Shown here: positions 1 to 5,885 of the stretch, one piece after another | How positions within the stretch are numbered: the stretch's first letter is position 1 | Layout: each line of letters opens with the position of its first letter | Position numbers and translations under genes: made by a program | DNA from: Frankiales bacterium | GTDB lineage: Bacteria > Actinomycetota > Actinomycetes > Mycobacteriales > SCTD01 | Assembly: GCA_025464795.1 (NCBI GenBank) | Contig: JAODNB010000417.1 | Span: 1 to 5,885, forward strand | Reading direction: 5' to 3' | Length of the DNA: 5,885 bases | The notes under the pieces: model-generated | Told to the model about the DNA's origin: nothing | Databases searched by the model: none | What the model saw: the letters and a program-made list of their open reading frames with translations, nothing else

Positions 1-1
1 G

Positions 2-619
2 CTGTTCCCACGACGGGTGGCAGCAGCGGTGCGTGAAGCGGTGCAGGACCGCGTGGCCGTGACCGCGAAGTTCGAGATGACCGACGCCGTCCCGGGTGGG
101 CTGTGGCTCGAGGACAGCATCGCGATCGCCCGGCTGCTGGAGGCGGACGGTCATCTCGACGCCCTGCAGCTCACCGCGGGCGGGTCGCTCGCCAACCCGA
201 TGTACCTGTTCCGCGGAGAGGTCCCACGAGCAGAGTTCGCCAAGACGCTGCCGCTGCTGCTGCGCCCGGCCTTCAAGGCGGTGGGCAAGCGGTTCATGCC
301 GGAGTACCCGTTCGAGGAGTCGTACTTCCGGCCCATGGCGCGCCAGTTCCGGGACGCGCTGTCCATGCCGCTCATCGCGCTCGGTGGCCTGAACGAGCTG
401 GCCTCCATGCAGCAGGCCCGTGATGACGGGTTCGAGCTGGTCGCCCTGGGCCGAGCGCTTCTGCGCGAGCCGGACCTGATCGACAAGCTGGCCCGGGGAA
501 CGGCCCAGGAGTCGCTGTGCATCCACTGCAACAAGTGCATGCCGACGATCTACCGAGGCACCCACTGCGTGCTCGTCGAGCCAGCGCTCCGTCCGGGCGC
601 GAGGTTGATGCCCGCCTGA
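2..619 (+). CDS. NADH:flavin oxidoreductase, Old Yellow Enzyme family (5'-truncated by window start)
   Basis: This is the C-terminal part of an FMN-dependent ene-reductase/NADH:flavin oxidoreductase with a TIM-barrel fold. The frame is open to the first base (the first visible residues are LFPRR), so the gene starts outside the window and the GTG at 17 is very unlikely to be the true start. Numbering from that GTG, seen motifs are AVPGGLWLED (24-33), a stretch typical of the family before barrel strand 5; LIALGGL (119-125) and ALGRALLREP (143-152), which match the FMN-phosphate-binding end of the barrel; and a late cysteine cluster C168, C171, C174, C184. In two-domain relatives such as 2,4-dienoyl-CoA reductase, cysteines at this place bind a 4Fe-4S cluster. 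Here the protein stops 16 residues after the last cysteine, so the second FAD/NAD domain is absent. Cytosolic. The substrate is unknown. It is transcribed toward the minus-strand transporter operon, so it is not part of that operon. Confidence 0.88.
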   Translation: MFPRRVAAAVREAVQDRVAVTAKFEMTDAVPGGLWLEDSIAIARLLEADGHLDALQLTAGGSLANPMYLFRGEVPRAEFAKTLPLLLRPAFKAVGKRFMPEYPFEESYFRPMARQFRDALSMPLIALGGLNELASMQQARDDGFELVALGRALLREPDLIDKLARGTAQESLCIHCNKCMPTIYRGTHCVLVEPALRPGARLMPA

Positions 620-628
620 CTCTCAGGC
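614..628. terminator. Small palindrome spanning both convergent stop codons (possible weak bidirectional terminator)
   Basis: GCCTGA CTC TCAGGC is a perfect 6-bp inverted repeat with a 3-base loop. The TGA at its left end stops the oxidoreductase gene, and the TCA on its right is the TGA of the minus-strand membrane-protein gene. The stem does not extend on either side and no T-run follows in either direction, so it is short for an intrinsic terminator. It is nonetheless the only hairpin at the junction where transcripts from both sides must end. Terminator function is inference. Confidence 0.25.
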
Positions 629-1231
629 CTCGGTGGCCAGCGGGTCGCAGAGGGCGCAGGGCGTGAGCCCCTTGGTCGTCGCGCTGACGGGCCGCAGGTT
701 GTCGCGGTTCTGGACCGCAACGCAGTCCGCCCGGTGGATCATGGTGCCGGTCTTCGTCGCGACCAGGTCCGGAGCGACCACCGTCGTGGCAGCCGCGGGG
801 GCCCTCGGCCCAGCGACCCGTCGGGGGGCAGCGACGGGGAGCGCCGTCTCCTGCATCAGCAGCTCCATCCGGCCCAGCACCGAGACGAGGTCCGCCCGCA
901 TGAGCCGGTTCTCCCGGACCATCAGCGTCATCCAGTAGGCGAAGTAGACGAAGCCGCCCGCGAACACCAGGGCGAGGCCGAGCAGTCCGCCGGAGATGAG
1001 GTAAGGGATCTGCTCGAAGGTGAGCACCGTGTGCGACGCGCCTTGCCAGCCGAGGATGACGAGCACCAGCCCCAACGGCAGCAGGGTCCCGCCGATGTAG
1101 AGCATCCACCGGTCGCTGACGGAGAAACCTGCTCGCGGTACCCGCAGTGCGCGGATGTTCGCCGTGAGTCGCTCCTGCCGGCCCAGAGCGTCGCTGGTGG
1201 CCATGTGGTCCCCGACGGGAAGGGTTGTCAT
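623..1231 (-). CDS. Two-helix membrane protein with C-terminal His/Cys (Ada-like) putative metal-binding tail
   Basis: 202 aa, function unknown. Residues 1-40 are basic and soluble. Two hydrophobic helices follow at about 42-62 and 77-103, separated by a short loop. Next comes a charged, helical stretch (about 104-128, MVRENRLMRADLVSVLGRMELLMQ), a Pro/Ala-rich linker (131-150) and a small terminal domain (about 155-198). That domain carries H166, C170, C192 and C195, spaced H-x3-C-x21-C-x2-C, with the pattern hydrophobic-H-R-x-D-C ... L-x-P-C-x2-C. This resembles the small zinc-binding module of Ada and related domains. The positive residues flanking the helices suggest both termini are cytosolic. 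Start: the ATG at 1231 overlaps the preceding stop as ATGA and has GAGGAG (1237-1242) five bases upstream; an in-frame ATG at 1204 is a weaker alternative. It is the last gene of the operon. Zinc binding is inferred from motif spacing only. Confidence 0.8.
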   Translation of the reverse strand: MTTLPVGDHMATSDALGRQERLTANIRALRVPRAGFSVSDRWMLYIGGTLLPLGLVLVILGWQGASHTVLTFEQIPYLISGGLLGLALVFAGGFVYFAYWMTLMVRENRLMRADLVSVLGRMELLMQETALPVAAPRRVAGPRAPAAATTVVAPDLVATKTGTMIHRADCVAVQNRDNLRPVSATTKGLTPCALCDPLATEA

Positions 1232-2565
1232 GAGGTCTCCTCAAGCGGGCAGACGGGGGGCAGTGCTTCCAGGATGCGATCAGGCAGGCGCCTCATCCCG
1301 GCCAGGAGCAGGCCGGAGCCGAGCAGTCCGAGCAGCACCGAGACAGGACCGAGCGGGTGCCTGCCGAGGCGTGAGGCTGACGCTGTCGGGACCGGGTCGG
1401 CGGTGACAGGTGCCGGACCGCCGGTCGAGGCGCCCGCGGCAGGGTCAGCGATGGGCGGCAGCACGGACCCTCCCGTGCTGCCGCTGGGGACGAGCCCCCC
1501 GCCGGTCGTGCCGACCGCTCCGGTGGAACCGCCCGTGGTCCCGCCGGTGGTGCTCGGGACGAAGACGCCGGTCGTCCCTGACGGTGGCACGTAGCCGATG
1601 GCGGGGACGCTTGCCGCCGTGACGTTCGCCTGCCCGAAGGTGACCGAGAACTGGTAGCCGTCCTGCGGCGTGAAGACCGCGACCAGCGCACCCGAGGTGT
1701 AGGTCACGCTGGCGCCGTCCGGCTTGCCCTGCGGCTCGCTGACCCGCAGGGTCAGGCCGGCCTGCGAGAGCGCGGTGTTGACCTGGCTGGTCAGTGCCGT
1801 CACGCCCGCTCCGGTGCCGTTCACGGTGACGCCGTGCTCGTCGATGGTGACGGGGACGCCGGCCACCGTGACGCCGGTGACCTTGGTGGATCCCTTGATC
1901 GTCGCCTTCGTCCCGTTCGTCGTGGCGAGAGCCTCCGACTGGACAGAGCCGATCTTCACAACCGTAGCGAGCACGATGTCCTGCACGCTGCTCGTCACCT
2001 GGGACACGGCGGCCTGCGGTCCGGTCACCTCGGTCTTGGCCGTCGCGTGGGCGGGGCCGAAGCTGCCCACCGGGAGGCCGGTGCTCTGCACGCTGGCGTC
2101 AGCGGAGGTGGACGTCGACTTCGCTGTCGCCTTCATGACTGTGCCGGGCGGGTCAGTGGTCGTGACGGTGTCCGGTGACTGGCCGGTGTGGCGCTCCGCC
2201 CGGATCGGGCTGTCGAGCATCGACAGCTGAGGGGGTGCGCTACCGCCGCTGGCGGTGACGATGAGGCTGCCGGCGTTGGCGCCGAGGTCGCCGGGCCACA
2301 CCACGGACGCGAGGGAGCTGCCGTTCGGTCCGCTCTGCAGCGAGGAGGTGGCCTCGGGGATCGCGCCCTCGCAGCCGTTCTTGGCGGCCACGCTCGTGAA
2401 GCAGAAGGACGGTTCGCCGACGCGCAGCTGCGCGCCGGTGCCGAAGGCGTTGAGCGCAAAGGACCCGAGGCCGGCGCCGGGGGAGTCGTCTGCCGTCGCC
2501 GCGACCATCGGGAGGGCACTGCCGATGAGGAGCAAGCCCCCGACAGCCACGAGTGCGCGTCTCAT
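1228..2565 (-). CDS. Exported, C-terminally membrane-anchored protein of unknown function
   Basis: 445 aa. A signal peptide is clear: MRR, a hydrophobic core (about 4-21) and an A-T-A site after which cleavage at about residue 25 is likely. No cysteine lies at that site, so it is not a lipoprotein. The mature part is rich in Val, Thr, Ser and Ala and looks beta-rich. C55 and C65 could form a disulfide. Residues about 170-325 contain the repeated style of strand seen in actinobacterial surface proteins, for example GVTVAGVPVTIDEHGVTVNG (231-250). A Gly/Thr/Ser/Pro-rich flexible linker (about 328-395) leads to one hydrophobic helix (about 405-424), then MRRLPDR and a short cytosolic tail with C439. 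There is no LPXTG motif. It resembles anchored 'choice-of-anchor' type proteins, but I name no family firmly. The ATG at 2565 overlaps the livF stop as ATGA with only a weak ribosome site, implying coupled translation. It does not look like a Liv-type solute-binding protein. Confidence 0.82.
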   Translation of the reverse strand: MRRALVAVGGLLLIGSALPMVAATADDSPGAGLGSFALNAFGTGAQLRVGEPSFCFTSVAAKNGCEGAIPEATSSLQSGPNGSSLASVVWPGDLGANAGSLIVTASGGSAPPQLSMLDSPIRAERHTGQSPDTVTTTDPPGTVMKATAKSTSTSADASVQSTGLPVGSFGPAHATAKTEVTGPQAAVSQVTSSVQDIVLATVVKIGSVQSEALATTNGTKATIKGSTKVTGVTVAGVPVTIDEHGVTVNGTGAGVTALTSQVNTALSQAGLTLRVSEPQGKPDGASVTYTSGALVAVFTPQDGYQFSVTFGQANVTAASVPAIGYVPPSGTTGVFVPSTTGGTTGGSTGAVGTTGGGLVPSGSTGGSVLPPIADPAAGASTGGPAPVTADPVPTASASRLGRHPLGPVSVLLGLLGSGLLLAGMRRLPDRILEALPPVCPLEETS

Positions 2566-3272
2566 GCGGCACCGCCGAGGTAGGCCTCGTTGACGAAGTC
2601 GGCGACGTCGGCAGGCTGGCCCACCATCGCGATGCGGCCACCGGTCATGACCGCGGCGTAGTCCGAGACGGCGAGCGCGGTGCGCGCGAACTGCTCGACG
2701 AGCAGGATGCTGATGCCCTCCTGCGCGAGCTGACCGACCAGCTCGTAGAGCTCGCTGACGATCTTGGGCGCGAGGCCCATCGAGATCTCGTCGAGCAGCA
2801 GGATCCCTGGGTTGGCGACGAGGGCGCGCGACATCGCGAGCATCTGCTGCTCCCCGCCGGACATGGTCCCGGCCAGCTGGTTACGCCGCTCGCCGAGCCG
2901 CGGGAAACGGGAGTAGGACTTCTCCTGCACGTCCTTCACCGACAGCTCGCTGGAGTAGGTGAACATCCGCAGGTTCTCGTTGACCGTGAGGTTGGGGAAG
3001 ATGCCGCGGCCCTCAGGGATGCGACACACACCGGCCTTCGCGAGGTTCTCCGGCGCGACCCTGTTCACGTGCGTCCCGGCAACGTGGACGCAGCCGGACT
3101 TCGGGCGGACGTAGCCGGACGCGACGAGCATGGTGGTGGTCTTGCCGGCACCGTTGGGGCCGAGCAGCGCGTACACCGAACCAGCAGGCACTGACAGCGA
3201 GACGTCGTGAAGCACCTCGATACGGCCGTAGCCGGCGTTGATGCCGTGCAGCTCGAGCGCGGGGGTGCCCAT
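2562..3272 (-). CDS. livF: Branched-chain amino acid-type ABC transporter ATP-binding protein LivF
   Basis: 236 aa, the usual length for LivF. It is one of two cytosolic ATPases that power the importer. Motifs seen: Walker A GPNGAGKTT (38-46); the LivF-typical PEGRGIFPNLTV (86-97), where E87 stands in place of the Q-loop glutamine; ABC signature MSGGEQQ (137-143); Walker B ILLLDE (157-162) with catalytic E162; and LLVEQF (190-195), with Q194 where many ABC proteins have the switch histidine, as is usual in LivF. The D-loop region reads DEISMGLAP, lacking the common Pro after the catalytic Glu. The C-terminus ends with the family's AYLGG. The ATG at 3272 overlaps the livG stop by one base (TGATG) and has GGAG (3278-3281) five bases upstream. 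The order after livG and the motifs make the family call secure; the transported substrate is not determined. Confidence 0.93.
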   Translation of the reverse strand: MGTPALELHGINAGYGRIEVLHDVSLSVPAGSVYALLGPNGAGKTTTMLVASGYVRPKSGCVHVAGTHVNRVAPENLAKAGVCRIPEGRGIFPNLTVNENLRMFTYSSELSVKDVQEKSYSRFPRLGERRNQLAGTMSGGEQQMLAMSRALVANPGILLLDEISMGLAPKIVSELYELVGQLAQEGISILLVEQFARTALAVSDYAAVMTGGRIAMVGQPADVADFVNEAYLGGAA

Positions 3273-4087
3273 CAGTGCTCCGTCTCTTCAGCGCCGAGGT
3301 AGGCGGCTTGCACGGCCGGGTCGGCCTGCACGTCCTTGGGGAAGCCGACGCTGATGATGCGCCCGAAGTCGAGGACGTGGATGCGGTCGCAGACCCGCAT
3401 GACGAGATCCACGTCGTGCTCGACGACGAGGACAGACAGGCCCTGCGTGGCGAGCTCGATGAGCAGGTCACCCAGCGCTTCGGACTCGGCGATGTCCAGG
3501 CCGGAGGCAGGCTCGTCGAGCAGCAGCACGCGCGGCCTGGTGGCGAGCCCACGGCCGAGCTCGACCAGTCGGGCGAGCCCGGTGGGCAGCATGTCGACGC
3601 GCTCGTGCTGCACGTGCGTGAGGCCGACCCGTTCGATGAGCTCGTCCGCGACAGCGCGCGGGTTGCTCTTGTCCTTGGACCAGCCGGCGCGGAACTCGGC
3701 GGCGGCCAGGATGTTGTCGCGCGCCGTCAGCGTGCCGAACACCTCGATGCGCTGGAAGGTGCGGGCGAGTCCCTTGCGAGCGCGCTTGTACGGCGTGAGG
3801 CTGCTGACGTCCTCGTTCCCGAGCCAGACCCGGCCGTTGGTCGGCGCCTCGAGGCCGGTGATGACGTTGAAGGTCGTCGTCTTGCCTGCGCCGTTGGGCC
3901 CGATCAGCCCGGTGACCTGGCCCTTGAGGCAGGCGATCGTCGCCGAGCTGACGGCCTGGACCCCGCCGAAGCGGACCGAGACGTCGTCGACGTAGAGCGC
4001 GACCTCGGGGTCCCGCGGGTCGTAGGTGTGGTCGACGTGCGGGACGTAGGTCTCGAGGTCTACGGGGACCGTGTCAGCTGTGGACAA
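3272..4087 (-). CDS. livG: Branched-chain amino acid-type ABC transporter ATP-binding protein LivG (TTG start proposed)
   Basis: 271 aa from the proposed TTG at 4087. Motifs seen: Walker A GPNGAGKTT (63-71); Q-loop ARTFQRIEVF with Q112; Walker B VLLLDEP (187-193) with catalytic E192; D-loop SGLD; switch histidine H224 in VVEHD; and C-terminal AAYLG. The LivG hallmark RTFQ and the extra segment between Q-loop and signature (about 128-160) separate it from LivF. The signature is unusual: LPTGLARLVELGR (167-179) in place of the LSxGQ/LxYGQQRR type. Start choice: an ATG at 4210 would add 41 residues that are Ser/Pro/Arg-rich, unlike LivG, and lie wholly over the 3' end of the permease gene. The TTG at 4087 has GAGGAG seven bases upstream and gives MSTADTVPVDLETYVPH. 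I see no other ATG or GTG before the ATPase domain. It overlaps the permease stop by 14 nt. Confidence 0.92.
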   Translation of the reverse strand: MSTADTVPVDLETYVPHVDHTYDPRDPEVALYVDDVSVRFGGVQAVSSATIACLKGQVTGLIGPNGAGKTTTFNVITGLEAPTNGRVWLGNEDVSSLTPYKRARKGLARTFQRIEVFGTLTARDNILAAAEFRAGWSKDKSNPRAVADELIERVGLTHVQHERVDMLPTGLARLVELGRGLATRPRVLLLDEPASGLDIAESEALGDLLIELATQGLSVLVVEHDVDLVMRVCDRIHVLDFGRIISVGFPKDVQADPAVQAAYLGAEETEH

Positions 4088-5885
4088 GCTGGGCCTCCTC
4101 CGCGCGGGGGGCGGACGCGGTGACCGGCGGGTCGAGGACGTCGAGCAGTCCTCGGGCGCGCAGCCGGGCACCGAGCTTGGAGACCCGGCCGCCGATGCCG
4201 TCGGGGTCACGGCCGATCGACAGCGCCGCCAGCCCGGTCAGCAGGAAGTCGAGCTGCACGTTGTCGGGCAGGCCGTGGATGTGCTCCTTGATGACCGGGA
4301 ACATCGCGATCGTGAAAGCGCCGAACAGGGCGCCGGTGATGGTGTTGATGCCGCCGATGCGGAGCGCGAGCAGCAGCGCCAGGCTGCCCAGGACGGTGAA
4401 GTCCTGGGGCGTGATGATGCCTTGACGTGCACCGAACAGGCCCCCGGCGACCCCTGCCATCCCGGCGGTGACGCTGAAGATGACGACCTTGGTGATGGTG
4501 GTGTTGAGGCCGAGCGTCGCGCACGCGGCGGGGGAGTCGTTGAGGGCCGTCAGCTGACGGCCCCAGCGGCCGCGCCGGACGGCGAGGATGCCGATCGCGG
4601 CGATCGCGAAGATGAGGGCGGTGACGACGAAGAAGGTGCCCTCGGAGCCGGTGTCGACGAGGGGAAGCCGGAAGCGCTTGACGTTGAGCGCCTGTCCCGA
4701 CCCGAGGTGGAAGCCGAAGAAGGCCTCGTCCATCCCCTTGGCGAACGCGAAGGTCGCGAGAGCCAGGTACAGGCCACGCAGCCGTGCGGTCGCCAGGGCA
4801 ACGAGCATGCCCAGGAGGGCGGCGGCCAAGCCGCCGTAGACGAGCCCCATGACGTTGTTGGTGTGTGCCATGGCGAAGGCACCGACACCGAGGAAGGTGA
4901 GGACGCACAGCGAGGTCTGCCCGCTGTAGCCGGTGAGCAGCACCAGGCTGAGGCTGGCGAGCGCCAGGATGAACACGCCGCTGCCGATGCGCAGGTTCGA
5001 CGCGGACAGGGTGGCTGCGAGTCCGAGGGCGAGCACGACCAGACCGCCACCGCCGACGAGCGACTGCCGCAGTCCCGGCACGGTCGGTGCCACCCGGCCG
5101 GCGGTCGCTGCGGTGCGGAGCCTGGCCGCGGGGATGAACAGCAGCAGGACCGCGAGGAAGATCATGGGAACGGCCCCGGTCAGCTGGGTGCCGGTCTCCT
5201 GCCACGACTTCGGCAGGTGGGGCGAGACGTAGACCGGGTAGTAGTTGACGATCAGGCCGAGGATGAGCGCGCCCACGGCCGTCCGCGGGAGGCTCTTCAG
5301 CCGGCCGAAGAGCGCGGCCGCGTAGCCGTTGATGACGAGCAGCGTGAGCTGCACGGCGGACAGCCCCACCTTCGGGGCGATGAGGATGCCGGCGAGAGCG
5401 GCCAGGGACGCGCCGATCGCCCAGGAGAGCTGCTGGATACGTGCCGGGGAGGCACCTGCCATGGCGCAGAGGTCGGGGTCGTCGACGACGCCCCGCATGG
5501 CGATGCCGATGCGGGTGGCTGAGAACAGGAAGCGCAGCCCGATCGCGACGGCGAAGGCGACGACGACGATCAGCGCCTGCCCGATCGTGATGTTGACCCC
5601 GGCGATGCGCAGCGGCTTGTGGGAGGCGAAGAACTCGGGCAGCACGCGGGACTGCCCCTGGTCCCACACGTAGTCCGCCGTGCCGAGCATGAACAGCAGC
5701 AGGCCGAGCGTGACGACGAGCGTGATGTCGACCGACGCCCCGTGCAGCGGCCGGATGAGAGCGCGTTCGACGCCGGCACCGAGCAGCGGCGCGAGGACCA
5801 CCAGCACGGTCGGGAGGGCGAGCCAGATGGGCCAGCCCCACGACACGGTGAGCTGCCAGTAGGTGAAGGCGCCGAGCATGCCGAT
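4074..5885 (-). CDS. Fused LivH-LivM permease of a branched-chain amino acid-type ABC importer (N-terminus cut by window end)
   Basis: The frame is open at the window edge (I-G precede the ATG at 5879), so that ATG is internal. In LivH proteins the MLGAF motif follows the first helices, so perhaps 40-60 residues are missing. Numbering from this Met, 601 residues are visible. Residues 1-250 are LivH-like, with several membrane helices and the ATPase-contacting loop TRIGIAMRGVVDDPDLCAMAGASPARI (122-148). Residues about 275-560 are LivM-like: LLTGYSGQTSLCVLTFLGVGAF (314-335), RGLYLALATFAFA (368-380) and a second contact loop GRWGRQLTALNDSPAACATLGLNTTITK (437-464). A linker at about 251-272 joins the halves with no stop or restart signal, so this is one long chain making both halves of the channel. 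The tail (about 560-601) is hydrophilic and cytosolic. It sits in the plasma membrane with LivG and LivF. The substrate could be branched-chain amino acids or another hydrophobic acid or amide of the HAAT family. Confidence 0.92.
   Translation of the reverse strand: MGMLGAFTYWQLTVSWGWPIWLALPTVLVVLAPLLGAGVERALIRPLHGASVDITLVVTLGLLLFMLGTADYVWDQGQSRVLPEFFASHKPLRIAGVNITIGQALIVVVAFAVAIGLRFLFSATRIGIAMRGVVDDPDLCAMAGASPARIQQLSWAIGASLAALAGILIAPKVGLSAVQLTLLVINGYAAALFGRLKSLPRTAVGALILGLIVNYYPVYVSPHLPKSWQETGTQLTGAVPMIFLAVLLLFIPAARLRTAATAGRVAPTVPGLRQSLVGGGGLVVLALGLAATLSASNLRIGSGVFILALASLSLVLLTGYSGQTSLCVLTFLGVGAFAMAHTNNVMGLVYGGLAAALLGMLVALATARLRGLYLALATFAFAKGMDEAFFGFHLGSGQALNVKRFRLPLVDTGSEGTFFVVTALIFAIAAIGILAVRRGRWGRQLTALNDSPAACATLGLNTTITKVVIFSVTAGMAGVAGGLFGARQGIITPQDFTVLGSLALLLALRIGGINTITGALFGAFTIAMFPVIKEHIHGLPDNVQLDFLLTGLAALSIGRDPDGIGGRVSKLGARLRARGLLDVLDPPVTASAPRAEEAQLVHS
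4095..4100 (-). promoter_or_regulatory. Shine-Dalgarno site that fixes the livG start at TTG 4087
   Basis: On the minus strand this reads GAGGAG, followed by seven bases (GCCCAGC) and then TTG. It lies inside the last codons of the permease gene (encoding the EE of AEEAQLVHS), so ribosomes finishing the permease pass over it just before stopping at 4074. Motif and spacing are directly visible; use as the real initiation site is inference. Confidence 0.7.

Noticed and set aside
372..1244. 290-aa minus-strand frame crossing the oxidoreductase/membrane-protein junction
   Set aside because: It overlaps two better genes on opposite strands and has Arg/Pro/Gly/His-rich shadow composition with no motif.
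1228..1360. Sortase anchor (LPXTG) on the exported protein
   Set aside because: There is no LPXTG-like motif before the C-terminal helix, and the tail after the helix is about 20 residues, so a plain transmembrane anchor fits better.
1370..1585. GC-rich, repetitive-looking DNA considered as a tandem repeat or regulatory element
   Set aside because: It is explained by the coding of a Gly/Thr/Ser/Pro-rich stalk; no exact repeat unit recurs over any length.
734..1594. 286-aa plus-strand frame antisense to the two unknown proteins
   Set aside because: The composition is antisense-like (Gly, Arg, Pro, Ser, Glu). The minus-strand genes have signal peptide, membrane helices, ribosome sites and stop/start overlaps that this frame lacks.
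3275..4123. 282-aa plus-strand frame antisense to livG
   Set aside because: livG carries a full ATPase motif set; this frame is an acidic, Gly/Val-rich shadow.
4071..5522. 483-aa open frame on the + strand antisense to the permease gene
   Set aside because: The product is a low-complexity Glu/Asp/Gly/Gln/Arg mix with no recognisable domain. It lies exactly over a convincing membrane-protein gene. Long antisense frames are expected in high-GC codon usage.
4207..5841. 544-aa open frame on the - strand overlapping the permease gene in another frame
   Set aside because: It is very rich in Arg, Pro, His and Ala with no domain, a typical frame-shifted shadow of the fused permease.

Overview
The window is a GC-rich stretch with strong G/C bias at third codon positions and long open shadow frames on both strands. 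With the protein types present, this suggests an actinobacterium (Actinomycetota). I cannot fix a genus from sequence alone. It is almost entirely coding and shows no RNA gene, mobile element, CRISPR array or replication origin.

Layout: at the left edge (2-619, + strand) is the 3' part of an Old Yellow Enzyme-type NADH:flavin oxidoreductase gene. It converges, with only 3 bases between the two stop codons, on a minus-strand operon that fills the rest of the window and continues past the right edge. In transcription order (right to left) the operon encodes: a fused LivH-LivM permease (N-terminus cut by the window end), a LivG-type ATPase, a LivF-type ATPase, a 445-aa exported protein with a C-terminal membrane anchor and no known function, and a 202-aa two-helix membrane protein with a C-terminal His/Cys cluster. 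All four junctions overlap (14, 1, 4 and 4 nt), so the two unknown proteins look like an integral part of the transporter unit rather than chance neighbours.

How the genes work together: the first three products form the inner-membrane core of a branched-chain amino acid/hydrophobic-carboxylate type (HAAT family) ABC importer, with one fused permease chain and two different ATPases. No solute-binding protein is encoded in the window; it may lie upstream or elsewhere. The substrate cannot be read from the sequence. The exported protein would sit outside the membrane next to the permease, and the small membrane protein would place its putative metal-binding tail in the cytosol. A role for these two in substrate capture, assembly or regulation is inference.

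Points most worth a second look: the tightly coupled pair of unknown accessory proteins; a probable TTG start for livG that removes a spurious 41-residue extension; degenerate ATP-site motifs in LivG and LivF that fall in the same composite site; and a small palindrome that contains both convergent stop codons.
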